A stretch of 64,000 nucleotides of DNA from Bacillus sp. SORGH_AS_0510 (GCF_030818775.1 NZ_JAUTAU010000001.1:454001-518000); one strand, 5' to 3'; counted from the stretch's first letter, positions 34,044-42,537 are shown. Notes: generated by a model from the sequence alone, not told the origin. Numbers and translations: made by a program.

Positions 34044-34156
34044 GCGTACTTCTCAATAGATTATCTATCATCCATAATAACACTTGCCGGTCGAAAATAA
34101 TCATACACTTTTTTACAGATCACATACAACCCTACAAAATAAGGAGGAAACACATC

Positions 34157-35368
34157 ATGTCTTTAAATCAAAAACAAAGTACACTCGCACTGATCGCCTT
34201 AGCAGTCAGCGCGTTCGCTATCGGGACAACCGAATTCATCAGCGTCGGCTTACTGCCGCTGATCTCAAACGATCTACACATTCCTGTGACAACCGCAGGA
34301 TTAACCGTATCATTATACGCACTCGGCGTCACATTCGGAGCGCCGGTCCTAACATCTCTCACATCAAGCATGTCACGCAAGACCTTATTACTATGGATCA
34401 TGATTATTTTCATCATCGGCAACAGCATCGCCGCGAGCGCAACCACCATTAGCGTGTTACTTACCGCCCGCGTTATCTCAGCATTATCACACGGAGTTTT
34501 CATGTCGATCGGCAGTACCATCGCCGCAGACCTTGTACCGGCCAACCGCCGTGCGAGCGCCATCAGCATCATGTTCTCAGGACTCACCGTCGCAACCGTC
34601 ACCGGCGTACCATTCGGCACCTTTATCGGCCAACAATTTGGTTGGAGAACCGCTTTTATCCTAATCGTAGTCATCGGCATCATAGGCCTCATCGCTAACA
34701 GCGTGCTCGTTCCTTCTTCTTTGAAAAAAGGAACGAAATCAAGCTTTGGTGACCAGTTCAAGCTCCTGACCAATGGACGTCTGTTACTCATGTTCATCAT
34801 CACGGCGCTTGGATATGGCGGTACATTTGTTGTCTTCACCTATTTAGCACCTTTACTACAAGATATAACTGGCTTTAAGGAAGGCACCGTTGCTATCATC
34901 CTACTTGCGTACGGTGTGGCCATTGCCATCGGAAACATGATTGGAGGTAAGCTATCCAACCGCAACCCGATTGGATCCTTGTTCTACATGTTCATCGTTC
35001 AAGCGGTCGTGCTCTTTGTCCTTATGTTCACAGCACCATTTAAAGTGGCGGGACTGATTACGATTATTTTCATGGGGTTGCTTGCCTTTATGAACGTACC
35101 AGGATTACAAGTGTACGTCGTGATGCTGGCAGAACGTTTTGTACCAAGTGCGGTCGACGTGGCCTCAGCAATCAACATCGCGGCCTTTAATGCCGGAATT
35201 GCCATCGGTTCTTACTTGGGTGGAACCATCACCGACTCCATCGGCCTCATCCACACCACTTGGATTGGAGCCCTAATGGTCCTCGGCGCCGTCATCCTTA
35301 CAGGCGTGAGCCGCAGTCTCGAAAAGAAAGACCAACAAGCCCAAGCCTTTGCAAAACAAGCAGGCTAA
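34157..35368 (+). CDS. MFS efflux transporter (AraJ/YdhL-like DHA1)
   Basis: 403 residues, 12 membrane helices, beginning ALIALAVSAFAIGTTEFISVGLLP, the hallmark of the AraJ/PbuE/YdhL group. AAGGAGGAAACACATC precedes the ATG at 34157; longer in-frame sequence overlaps the regulator promoter and is not credible. Divergent from an HxlR regulator, so it is likely induced by a ligand of that regulator and acts in efflux. The substrate is unknown. Confidence 0.9.
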   Translation: MSLNQKQSTLALIALAVSAFAIGTTEFISVGLLPLISNDLHIPVTTAGLTVSLYALGVTFGAPVLTSLTSSMSRKTLLLWIMIIFIIGNSIAASATTISVLLTARVISALSHGVFMSIGSTIAADLVPANRRASAISIMFSGLTVATVTGVPFGTFIGQQFGWRTAFILIVVIGIIGLIANSVLVPSSLKKGTKSSFGDQFKLLTNGRLLLMFIITALGYGGTFVVFTYLAPLLQDITGFKEGTVAIILLAYGVAIAIGNMIGGKLSNRNPIGSLFYMFIVQAVVLFVLMFTAPFKVAGLITIIFMGLLAFMNVPGLQVYVVMLAERFVPSAVDVASAINIAAFNAGIAIGSYLGGTITDSIGLIHTTWIGALMVLGAVILTGVSRSLEKKDQQAQAFAKQAG

Positions 35369-35389
35369 AGGTAAAATGCAAGAGGTTAG

Positions 35390-35499
35390 GGTGTCAGGCA
35401 CCATGCGTGGACACCTGTAATTCTGCAGTAGACAATTAGGGTGTCAGGCACTCTTCGTGGACAACTGGATTTCTACAGTGGACATGGTGGTGCCTGACC
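35390..35499. repeat. Compound GGTGTCAGGCACC-family element
   Basis: Two left-end copies (GGTGTCAGGCACCATGCGTGG near 35390 and GGTGTCAGGCACTCTTCGTGG near 35439) and one right end TGGTGCCTGACCCC (35486-35499). GTGGACA words occur in between. It looks like two tandem elements sharing one right end. Confidence 0.75.
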
Positions 35500-35550
35500 C
35501 CATTAGCGCACATCGATATCAATTTTTACAACTAGAGGAGGTTTTTTAGT

Positions 35551-36381
35551 ATGGTTAAGAGTTTACAGGATACAACGACGCTTAGTAATGGCGTGAAGAT
35601 GCCTTGGTTTGGTCTTGGGGTTTTTAAGGTGGAAGAGGGCTCTGAGGTAGTGGAGTCTGTGAAAGCCGCACTAAGAAACGGATACCGCAGCATCGATACT
35701 GCGGCAATCTATCAAAACGAAGAAGGCGTGGGACAAGCGATCCGCGAATCAGGAATCGCTCGTGAGGAACTATTCGTAACATCAAAGGTGTGGAACGCTG
35801 ACCTTGGCTACGAATCCACCATTGCAGCTTACGAAACAAGCCTAAAGAAATTAGGATTAGAGTACCTGGACCTTTACTTGATCCACTGGCCAGTTGCAGG
35901 TAAATATAAGGAAGCATGGAGAGCCTTAGAAACACTTTACAAAGAAGGCCGCGTGAAGGCCATCGGCGTAAGTAATTTCCATGTGCACCACCTCGAAGAT
36001 GTCATGAAGGATGCAGAAATCAAGCCGATGGTGAACCAAGTGGAATACCATCCACGTCTAGCGCAAAAAGAATTACGCGCATTCTGCCAAGAGCAAGGCA
36101 TTCAACTTGAAGCATGGTCACCATTAATGCAAGGACAATTACTAGACAATGAAGTCCTTCAAACCATTGCTGAAAAACACAACAAATCTGTGGCACAAGT
36201 CATCCTGCGCTGGGATCTGCAAAACGGCGTCGTGACGATTCCTAAATCAATCAAAGAACACCGTATCATCGAAAACTCACAAGTATTTGATTTCGAGTTA
36301 ACATCTGAAGATATGGGTGCTATCGACAGCCTGAACGAAGACCGTCGTGTCGGTCCAGATCCTGATAACTTTGATTTCTAA
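35551..36381 (+). CDS. Aldo-keto reductase (YvgN/YtbE-like)
   Basis: 276 residues, NADPH-dependent TIM-barrel reductase. The tetrad fits Asp and Tyr in DTAAIYQNE, Lys in VTSKVW and His in LIHWPV; cofactor-binding IPKSIKEHRI is near the end. Related B. subtilis enzymes reduce glyoxal and methylglyoxal. GAGGAGGTTTTTTAGT precedes the ATG. It is monocistronic, with a clear terminator. Confidence 0.92.
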   Translation: MVKSLQDTTTLSNGVKMPWFGLGVFKVEEGSEVVESVKAALRNGYRSIDTAAIYQNEEGVGQAIRESGIAREELFVTSKVWNADLGYESTIAAYETSLKKLGLEYLDLYLIHWPVAGKYKEAWRALETLYKEGRVKAIGVSNFHVHHLEDVMKDAEIKPMVNQVEYHPRLAQKELRAFCQEQGIQLEAWSPLMQGQLLDNEVLQTIAEKHNKSVAQVILRWDLQNGVVTIPKSIKEHRIIENSQVFDFELTSEDMGAIDSLNEDRRVGPDPDNFDF

Positions 36382-36385
36382 TATT

Positions 36386-36417
36386 AAAAAAAGGTAGCTG
36401 AATTGCTACCTTTTTTT
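36386..36417 (+). terminator. Aldo-keto reductase terminator
   Basis: AAAAAGGTAGC tgaatt GCTACCTTTTTTT. Confidence 0.92.
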
Positions 36418-36418
36418 A

Positions 36419-36515
36419 ATTCGCTGATAAAAGCTCAGATTCGCTGATAAAATTGTAAATTCGCTGATAAACCACTCTAATTCGCTGATAACAGTCAAAA
36501 AATCGCTGATAAATT
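36419..36515 (+). repeat. 21-bp-period array, core TTCGCTGATAA (5 units)
   Basis: TCGCTG starts at 36421, 36441, 36461, 36482 and 36503 (spacings 20, 20, 21, 21). It begins directly after the terminator T run and ends with a trailer AAAATAGGGTAATTTTACAC at 36528-36547. The same core occurs inverted at 61541-61630 with a matching trailer. Confidence 0.88.
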
Positions 36516-36601
36516 TCAAAGTCCTCTAAAATAGGGTAATTTTACACCAACAAACAGCTGATTCTAACCAATTCTAGACGAAAAATACATTCAGCCAGTG
36601 C

Positions 36602-37684
36602 CTACTTCTTAGCAACCTTCGCTATCTTCCTCAGAATGGAATAAACAAAGCGAATGCTTTTTCCCACATAGCCGGTTCGATTAAAACTCCCGATCACATA
36701 CACATCGAAGCCAGGATTGTAGAGCATAAACGACCCCGTCGAGCCTAAGTGACCCCACACATTGTACTTCTCCGTAAAAGGCTGCATTCGCACCCTCATG
36801 AGCCCGAGGCCATACTCGACGCCGAGCCACATTTTTGTCCATTTCTGCATGGCAGCCAGGGACTCTTGGCTAACCAGTTGCCCGCCGACCAATGCCTTCA
36901 TGAAAAGAAGCAAGTCCTCAGAGGTACTTACCGTTTGTCCGCCGGCATAAATACTGCTGAAGCTCTTATGCTCGGTCACGTTGACTCGCTTATCGTTCAT
37001 ATAAACTGTGGCTACAGGATAATCACTCGCTACCGCAGGCTCCGAGTAATGGCATAGATAGGTATGCTTCATTCCAAGCGGCCCAAAAATGTACTCATGC
37101 AGCACCTCTTGATACACCCGCCCGGTTACTTTTTCAATAATCAGCCCTAACAGATTAAAGCCAGTATTCGAATAGTGGCAGCCCTTGCCCGGTGCGAACT
37201 TAGGGGTCAAATGCTGCTTCGTCCATTCAATCGTCTCCTCCGGTGTCCAGAATCGGGAAGGCTCATGAAACAGCAATTCTTGAAATGAAGGTCCTTTTTT
37301 AGGCTTCAGTTCATAATAATCCGGCAAACCAGAAGTATTGCTCAACAAATGCCAGATACTTAAATCCTCTGAATAATCGGTTCCCTTATAAACGTGCAAG
37401 CCTTGAACCATTTCCGCCGGCAAAAACGTCGCCACCCGATCCTCGTAGCTAATTTTCCCTTTTTCTACTAACATCGCAATCAACACAGCTGTAAAGGTTT
37501 TTCCGATGCTGGCCGTATGGAAGGGCTGTTCAGGAGTAGCAGGTACGTCGCCTATTTTTACACGAGCCAAATTCAAATGGAGATTAAGAGAATCCGAGTG
37601 AACGAGCAAATAGGCATTGTCCACCTTGGAATCAGTATCAACGGTTTTGTCGAACTTTTTTTCAATCGCTTGAAACATTAGCAT
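36602..37684 (-). CDS. Serine hydrolase of the beta-lactamase / class C PBP-like family
   Basis: About 360 residues. Active-site motifs are S-I-G-K in TASIGKTFTAV, Y-S-N in CHYSNTGFNLLG and H-L-G in WGHLGSTGSF, typical of class C beta-lactamase-like serine hydrolases (DD-peptidase or esterase). There is no signal peptide. The start is uncertain: the frame is open to a TTG at 37732 and has ATGs at 37696, 37684 and 37678; GGAAG lies 5 bases before 37684. The substrate is unknown. Confidence 0.82.
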   Translation of the reverse strand: MLMFQAIEKKFDKTVDTDSKVDNAYLLVHSDSLNLHLNLARVKIGDVPATPEQPFHTASIGKTFTAVLIAMLVEKGKISYEDRVATFLPAEMVQGLHVYKGTDYSEDLSIWHLLSNTSGLPDYYELKPKKGPSFQELLFHEPSRFWTPEETIEWTKQHLTPKFAPGKGCHYSNTGFNLLGLIIEKVTGRVYQEVLHEYIFGPLGMKHTYLCHYSEPAVASDYPVATVYMNDKRVNVTEHKSFSSIYAGGQTVSTSEDLLLFMKALVGGQLVSQESLAAMQKWTKMWLGVEYGLGLMRVRMQPFTEKYNVWGHLGSTGSFMLYNPGFDVYVIGSFNRTGYVGKSIRFVYSILRKIAKVAKK

Positions 37685-37874
37685 TCCCGCTTCCATAAAT
37701 TTTTCTATGAAACTACCTATAGTATATTTCAAACCAACTTAATAAATGGTAAAAATTTCTTTGCAAGTACTATTCTATCATCCTATATTTCGGGTATATG
37801 GAACTAGTGATTCTATGGATGATTTTGATAAGCCGTGCCATTTTTGCAACACTGTCATAAGTATTTTTTATGAA

Positions 37875-37904
37875 AAAAGCAACTAATCCTAGTTAGTTGC
37901 TTTT
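37875..37904 (-). terminator. Terminator of the leftward DUF3231 gene
   Basis: AAAAGCAACTAA tcctag TTAGTTGCTTTT; on the minus strand the stem is followed by TTTTT. Confidence 0.8.
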
Positions 37905-37914
37905 GAAAAATGCC

Positions 37915-38934
37915 TTAATTTTGCTTCTTATGTTGAGCTAACTTCACCTTATCCATTGTTCCTGGAGGCTGTTCGAGCCATTGATGGTCAATCATCAAAT
38001 AGGCAATGTCTTTCGCGTATTGGGCAATTTCGAGAGACAGACGTTCATAGTTGACGATTAAATCAGTCCTTTGACTTGCAGCAGCGGCCGTTGCGTAGTT
38101 ACCCGTTCCAGCAGCGGTTAATAATCCATTATGAAAAATCATCAGCTTATCCGAAAAGACTTCCGCTGTGGAATTGGTTATGGCAACATCTGCAGAAATA
38201 GGGGGCTGTGTATTATTCTCTAACATTGTAGAAGTAAAGATTCTCACATGCTTCTCAGAGATATCCTTTCCTTGCAGCATCAGCTTTTGCACTTCTTTTC
38301 GAGGAGAGCATTGAGCAAAACTAAGACATAGTTTAGCGCCAATCAGGTTGTTTTGGATATTCATAAACAAATGCGAGAGTTCAACCGTGTTCAGAGGGCG
38401 TTTATTTGTAAAAGGGTTTAATCCGCTCAAATAGCTCCGGCTATCCACAAAATCCTTCTGATGGGGATAATCGATGTAAGGAGGACGGACGAAAAGCCCC
38501 TTTTCTAATAAGACTTCTGTGCTTTCATCGAACAATTCAGTAGTGAGAATAAGGGCCGTTTTAAAGCATTTTCGCACATCTTTTCTTGCACACATCGAGG
38601 TAAATCCACTATATCCCGCCATACCTGCTTTCGACATATGATTTATGTAAAAAATCATAAAGGAATCCGTATAGAGTTTGGGTGCATTCAAATTCACATC
38701 GCTGGGAGAAAACCCATTAGGTACAGGGATTTCTTCCTGCTGAAAAAACTCCGTAATTTCCGCCAGAACTTTTGTAGCAATCCCATGACCCAACTCACAG
38801 ATTTTTCTCGCATCAGGATCTTCTACTGTACTTAAGAAGAAGTTTAGAAATTGTATGGACATACTATTATTCATATAAGAAGTCCAGAGGGTTGCGATTT
38901 CAGCCGATGTTAACTGTATCTGTTTGCTTGTCAT
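37915..38934 (-). CDS. DUF3231-family protein, paralogue 1
   Basis: 339 residues built from two similar helical halves (about 1-165 and 170-335), as in DUF3231, a ferritin-like-looking family restricted mainly to spore formers. The repeated motif WTSYMNNSMS...FL and TNSTAEVFSDKLMIFHN...GNYATA occurs also in the paralogue at 43537. The start at 38934 (MTSKQIQLTSAE) follows TTGGAGGCC; a longer frame to 39063 lacks support. It is divergent from cwlJ. Function is unknown; a coat or spore role is suggested by company. Confidence 0.85.
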   Translation of the reverse strand: MTSKQIQLTSAEIATLWTSYMNNSMSIQFLNFFLSTVEDPDARKICELGHGIATKVLAEITEFFQQEEIPVPNGFSPSDVNLNAPKLYTDSFMIFYINHMSKAGMAGYSGFTSMCARKDVRKCFKTALILTTELFDESTEVLLEKGLFVRPPYIDYPHQKDFVDSRSYLSGLNPFTNKRPLNTVELSHLFMNIQNNLIGAKLCLSFAQCSPRKEVQKLMLQGKDISEKHVRIFTSTMLENNTQPPISADVAITNSTAEVFSDKLMIFHNGLLTAAGTGNYATAAAASQRTDLIVNYERLSLEIAQYAKDIAYLMIDHQWLEQPPGTMDKVKLAQHKKQN

Positions 38935-39062
38935 GCAAATGGCCTCCAAATAAAACAAGAATTTTGTCTCATTATTTGTGATTAAGCCATTTTTTATACT
39001 GGCACCCAAGATACCCCATTCACATATGGTAAGGATAATGGCTAGTTGAAAGGAAGAATACA

Positions 39063-39491
39063 ATGGCTGTTGTAAAAGCTAGAACATCGGATATCGATCT
39101 GTTAGCAAGATTACTTCGGGCAGAGGCAGAAGGGGAAGGGGAACAGGGGATGTTGCTCGTGGGTAACGTAGGGATTAACCGAATTCGAGCGAATTGTAGT
39201 GATTTTAAAGGGATAAGGACCATCCCAGAAATGATCTATCAGCCTCATGCATTTGAAGCCGTCCAACACGGTTACTTTTATCAAAGGCCAAGGGAACGAG
39301 AAAGGCGCTTAGCGAGAAGGACAGTGAATGGAGAGCGTTTCTGGCCGGCAAAATTTAGTTTATGGTATTTCAAACCACCGGGTGAGTGCCCGTCGACCTG
39401 GTATAATCAACCCTTTGTAGGAAAGTTTAAAAACCACTGCTTCTACCAACCCACAGCAGAGACCTGTGAAAATGTCTATAACACGTTCTAA
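39063..39491 (+). CDS. cwlJ: Spore cortex-lytic hydrolase CwlJ
   Basis: 142 residues, nearly identical in length and sequence pattern to B. subtilis CwlJ: LLARLLRAEAEGEGEQGMLLVGNVGINR, YQPHAFEAV, NGERFWPAKFSLWYF and TAETCENVYNTF. CwlJ is made in the mother cell, placed in the coat and degrades cortex during germination triggered by Ca-DPA. The ATG follows GAAAGGAAGAATACA. Usually cwlJ is followed by gerQ or lies near it; no gerQ is here. It is divergent from a DUF3231 gene. Confidence 0.95.
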   Translation: MAVVKARTSDIDLLARLLRAEAEGEGEQGMLLVGNVGINRIRANCSDFKGIRTIPEMIYQPHAFEAVQHGYFYQRPRERERRLARRTVNGERFWPAKFSLWYFKPPGECPSTWYNQPFVGKFKNHCFYQPTAETCENVYNTF

Positions 39492-39574
39492 CCAAATTCA
39501 TCGGCAACTGAGTGTAGGGGGCGATTTTGCAAAAAAGGCATGGTCATTCTTAATTGAATAACCATGCCTTTTCA

Positions 39575-40201
39575 TTAGCCTTTGACAAAAAAGTAATAGG
39601 AGGAAAGGACTGTCAGGCCTAGGCAAAAAATGATCACGGTTAGGGTGTAATACGGTTGGATGGCAGCTGGGATGACTGGAACAAGTAATAATAGCACCCC
39701 TGCGACCACAAAGACTTTCCCTGCGAAGCGGTGCGTTTTTTTCCATACATCTTCACTCGCTAAAGTCCATGGTGTCCGAATGCCGATAAAATAATTATGC
39801 TTAAACTTAGGACTAAAGTTACCGATGAGAATAAATAACAATCCAACCAGTTCCGGCACCACATAGGCTGGATTAAGCTTGCCTAAGCTCGTGGCAATTT
39901 GCACAATCTGCAGTAAAAATAGGAAAGTAAGGATAATGTTCATAATTAGATAATACGTATCCTGAAATCGTTGATAATTCGCTTTCTTTGGATCAATTTT
40001 CGGCAGCAGGATGGTGAGAATATATAAAATCAGCATGATTCCTGGTAAAAAGATGGCTCCGTAGGATTTTTGGACAAAGTCATCTGGGACTCCTTTATAA
40101 TTCCAATGGATGCCCACTTGCTGCGGCAGGTATGGGTAAGAAATCGCTGTTCCGATGATAATCAAAGCCAATAAAATTAGGCCAAACCACTGTTTTTTCA
40201 T
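39575..40201 (-). CDS. sdpI: SdpI-family membrane protein
   Basis: 208 residues with six membrane segments, an N-terminal DUF1648 part (PYLPQQVGIHWNYKGVPDDF) and the SdpI core with NYFIGIRTPWTLASEDVWKKTHRFAGK. In B. subtilis SdpI protects against the SdpC cannibalism toxin and, when toxin-bound, captures the repressor SdpR. Here it is 4 bases downstream of the sdpR-like gene, conserving the sdpRI order. No sdpABC toxin genes are present, so a role in immunity or signalling to a foreign toxin is possible. Confidence 0.88.
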   Translation of the reverse strand: MKKQWFGLILLALIIIGTAISYPYLPQQVGIHWNYKGVPDDFVQKSYGAIFLPGIMLILYILTILLPKIDPKKANYQRFQDTYYLIMNIILTFLFLLQIVQIATSLGKLNPAYVVPELVGLLFILIGNFSPKFKHNYFIGIRTPWTLASEDVWKKTHRFAGKVFVVAGVLLLLVPVIPAAIQPYYTLTVIIFCLGLTVLSSYYFFVKG

Positions 40202-40205
40202 TGCT

Positions 40206-40475
40206 CTACACCTCTTCTTCCTTCTTTAGAAAGTCCATAAACCACGTCACTACGTCCTCAAACACAGTGGTATTTAAAGAATAAATAATCTGCTGCCCTT
40301 TCTTTTCCGCATCCACCAAGTTCGCTTGTTTCAATAAATTCAAATGATGAGAAATACTCGGCTTTGCCATATCAAAATGTTCCGCAATTTCCCCCGCAGA
40401 CAAATCCTTCTGCTTCAACAAATGAAGAATCTTCCGCCGACTCGGATCAGACAACGCCTTAAAAGCATCATTCAT
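40206..40475 (-). CDS. sdpR: ArsR-family repressor SdpR
   Basis: 89 residues, a winged HTH: DPSRRKILHLLKQKDLSAGEIAEHFDMAKPSISHHLNLLKQANL. No ArsR metal-binding cysteines (CxC) are seen, as in SdpR. The start at 40475 follows AAGAAAAGAGGG; an upstream in-frame extension translates repeat DNA and is rejected. It should repress its own operon, and two matching 22-bp palindromes upstream (40666 and 40732) are good operator candidates. Confidence 0.9.
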   Translation of the reverse strand: MNDAFKALSDPSRRKILHLLKQKDLSAGEIAEHFDMAKPSISHHLNLLKQANLVDAEKKGQQIIYSLNTTVFEDVVTWFMDFLKKEEEV

Positions 40476-40498
40476 AATAAACCCTCTTTTCTTGTGGT

Positions 40499-40632
40499 GG
40501 GGGACAGACCCCCGCGGCTTTACCGCATTACCATTCAGGGGGACAGACCCCCGCTGCTTTACCACATTACCATTCAGGGGGACAGACCCCCGGCCCTGTA
40601 ACGCGTTACCTTCCTGGGGGACTGTCCCCACA
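40499..40632. repeat. Tandem GGGGACAGACCCCC array (39-bp period), copy b
   Basis: GGGACAG starts at 40501, 40540 and 40579 and GGGACTG at 40618, all 39 bases apart. Units read GGGGGACAGACCCCCG followed by CTTTACCGCATTACCATTC. It lies in the sdpR leader. It is related to copies at 33541, 42464, 50738 and 57959 but amplified in tandem. Confidence 0.85.
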
Positions 40633-40665
40633 AAAGTCCCCGCACATTTAGTCCATGAATTTAGG

Positions 40666-40687
40666 TATTTAGAAAATTATCTAAATA
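40666..40687. promoter_or_regulatory. Palindromic operator 1, probable SdpR site
   Basis: TATTTAGA aaatta TCTAAATA, perfect 8-bp arms and a 6-base spacer. Confidence 0.7.
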
Positions 40688-40731
40688 TATAATAACTCCA
40701 ACCAACTAAACTGTAAATGGTTTCCTTTAAA

Positions 40732-40753
40732 TATTTAGATAAACTTCTAAATA
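40732..40753. promoter_or_regulatory. Palindromic operator 2, probable SdpR site
   Basis: TATTTAGA taaact TCTAAATA: same arms and spacer length as the site at 40666, with centres 66 bases apart. A regulator dimer of ArsR type would suit this geometry. Confidence 0.7.
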
Positions 40754-40762
40754 AGATATACA

Positions 40763-40800
40763 ATCAAACAAGGAGCCATCTAAATGGCTCCTTGTTTGAT
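40763..40800. terminator. Long perfect hairpin, probable terminator of the haloperoxidase gene
   Basis: ATCAAACAAGGAGCCAT ctaa ATGGCTCCTTGTTTGAT: 17-bp stem, 4-base loop. There is no T run on either strand, so termination is likely but not certain. It lies 19 bases beyond the leftward gene stop. Confidence 0.65.
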
Positions 40801-40818
40801 CCGAACAAAAGTATCAAG

Positions 40819-42363
40819 TTAATTTATAGTAATGGTTGTTCCATCGAATCTAGTAAGCGTAAATCCACTAAACTTCTCGTTGTAGGTTTTACTAAAATCC
40901 TTAAGCACCTCGATGGCTACTGTTTCCCCTAATTTCAGCCCCTCGCTTCCATCTGAACGCCAATGCACTCCGGCTGTGTCGCGACTTAGAGCGATATTGG
41001 AGGCAAGTTTGTTTAACTCCCCACCGATGGTCAATAGATCCCCCTCGTAGGGAATAAGAGTTTGTCCATCCGCATGCACCACAACAGGGTTCGGAAGGAC
41101 AAATAATTCATTAAAAAATGCTTTCAGAACCGTCACTCCTGCACCAATAATGCAAGCATGCCCCGCCGGATAGGCAGGGTGAGTAGGGCACCCTTCCGGA
41201 TACGCCATGGGTAATAAATAGGTGCCAAACTTTTTGAAGACTTCGGAAAGCGCGTGAGAATCTAAAAGGTCATTGTGGATGGGATAACTTGCTTGATGAA
41301 CTTTTTGAAGATGGACGCGGCCCCCGAATTCTTCTGGTCGAAGTCTCCGGTGAACGAGGAATTTTTGATACCAAGCGGCCTCAAGAGCAACACGGGCGAC
41401 CTTGGTGACTAAATCCTGAATATGTGGGGCGCCAAAAGTAATAAATCCTCCCTCTGTTGCCGACTGAAGGTATGGGTTAGATGCAGCAATGGCACCTTTT
41501 CCTAAACCAAGTAAAATCAAACAAGCAGAAAGGGATGCTTGGAAGGAAAAATCTAGATGAACATACTCAGCCAGATCGCGGCCATTAGTAATATAACGGG
41601 ATGTAGGTTCCCATTCCGGTACCACAGGCGGTACACCATTCTGGATTTTCAACCAATCATCATAGTTCGTCATAAAATCGGAGCCGGCCGGTGTTGTGCG
41701 ATATTGTTGAGTAATTGTTTTTGCCCCAAAAGGAATATTCATCCAAAGGAACTGTGAGAGATAGGGGCCGGCAAGGTCACCAGGGGTATTTCCACGAAAC
41801 AAAGTACCTGGGGTTACGTAGCCGTTCACTTTTGGACCGTGAAAATCGGATAAAACCGATAGTTCTGATGCTGCCGCTGTTGTCAGAGGATGGGTATCAT
41901 ACTCGGCAAAAGGTACATCCCGAGTGAGGGCCTGCCAGTACAGCTCTACCATTTCACCTGCAGCCCAGGCACTGCTGAATCTGGGCGGGGCAGCAATCCC
42001 TAGTTTATGGCAGTCAGCACCAATCAAGTCATATACATAGGCTGCTTGAGGATTTGCAAGCTTTACCACATCGCCCATCGGTATAGACTCAAAATCCTTT
42101 CCTTTGCCTGATTTCAATGCCTTTATATAGAGATCATAGGAGCTGAGGTCCACCTCACCCATTGTATTATGCGGCAATCCTTTTGAAAAATTGCCTAGTT
42201 TGTTAGAATACAATCCTTCGTCACCGTTACATTGCTGTTTTGAAGAAGAACCTTCCTCCTGAACCTTGGCTGCCTTATTTCGAACCTTATAGGCCCTCAC
42301 ATTACGCTTCTCTGCGTTTAAAGGACCAATCACACACTTCTTTTTATATCGCTTTTTGCCCAT
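40819..42363 (-). CDS. Vanadium-dependent haloperoxidase / PAP2-related protein
   Basis: 514 residues. The vanadate-binding signature is present in order: K and R-P in KFLVHRRLRPEEFGG, PAGHACIIGAG and SRDTAGVHWRSD with the catalytic His. The family oxidises halides with hydrogen peroxide; some relatives are acid phosphatases. There is no signal peptide; the N-terminus is very basic (MGKKRYKKK). AATAAGGTGATGCT precedes the start. It is an unusual enzyme in this group of bacteria; its role, halide choice or spore location cannot be inferred. Confidence 0.82.
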   Translation of the reverse strand: MGKKRYKKKCVIGPLNAEKRNVRAYKVRNKAAKVQEEGSSSKQQCNGDEGLYSNKLGNFSKGLPHNTMGEVDLSSYDLYIKALKSGKGKDFESIPMGDVVKLANPQAAYVYDLIGADCHKLGIAAPPRFSSAWAAGEMVELYWQALTRDVPFAEYDTHPLTTAAASELSVLSDFHGPKVNGYVTPGTLFRGNTPGDLAGPYLSQFLWMNIPFGAKTITQQYRTTPAGSDFMTNYDDWLKIQNGVPPVVPEWEPTSRYITNGRDLAEYVHLDFSFQASLSACLILLGLGKGAIAASNPYLQSATEGGFITFGAPHIQDLVTKVARVALEAAWYQKFLVHRRLRPEEFGGRVHLQKVHQASYPIHNDLLDSHALSEVFKKFGTYLLPMAYPEGCPTHPAYPAGHACIIGAGVTVLKAFFNELFVLPNPVVVHADGQTLIPYEGDLLTIGGELNKLASNIALSRDTAGVHWRSDGSEGLKLGETVAIEVLKDFSKTYNEKFSGFTLTRFDGTTITIN

Positions 42364-42463
42364 AGCATCACCTTATTTTAATAGAATTAGAAACAACCTT
42401 CATAGGTTGTCTCATTCCATCATATGCTTGTAGTTAAGTAGAGGACTAGAGTAATGACTAGTG

Positions 42464-42518
42464 GGGGGGACAGTCCCCCAGCGTGGTAACGCGTTAACCA
42501 AGCGGGGGACTGTCCCCA
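42464..42518. repeat. REPIN-like GGGGACAGTCCCC element, copy c
   Basis: GGGGGGACAGTCCCCCAGCG ... CGGGGGACTGTCCCC, with an inner GGTAACGCGTTAACC hairpin. It lies 20 bases before terC and may influence its expression. Confidence 0.8.
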
Positions 42519-42537
42519 CAAAAAGTAGGGGGATGTT

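Noticed and set aside
33884..34156. N-terminal extension of the MFS gene at 34157
   Set aside because: It overlaps the regulator gene and operators and is rich in His and Arg, unlike transporter sequence; AAGGAGGAAACACATC marks ATG 34157.
40476..40631. N-terminal extension of SdpR encoded by the 39-bp array
   Set aside because: It translates repeat DNA (GSVPLNGN repeats); AAGAAAAGAGGG before 40475 marks the real start.
42364..42537. Manganese (yybP-ykoY) riboswitch before the TerC gene
   Set aside because: Only 174 bases are available, much of it a REPIN-like hairpin; I could not find the conserved junction elements.
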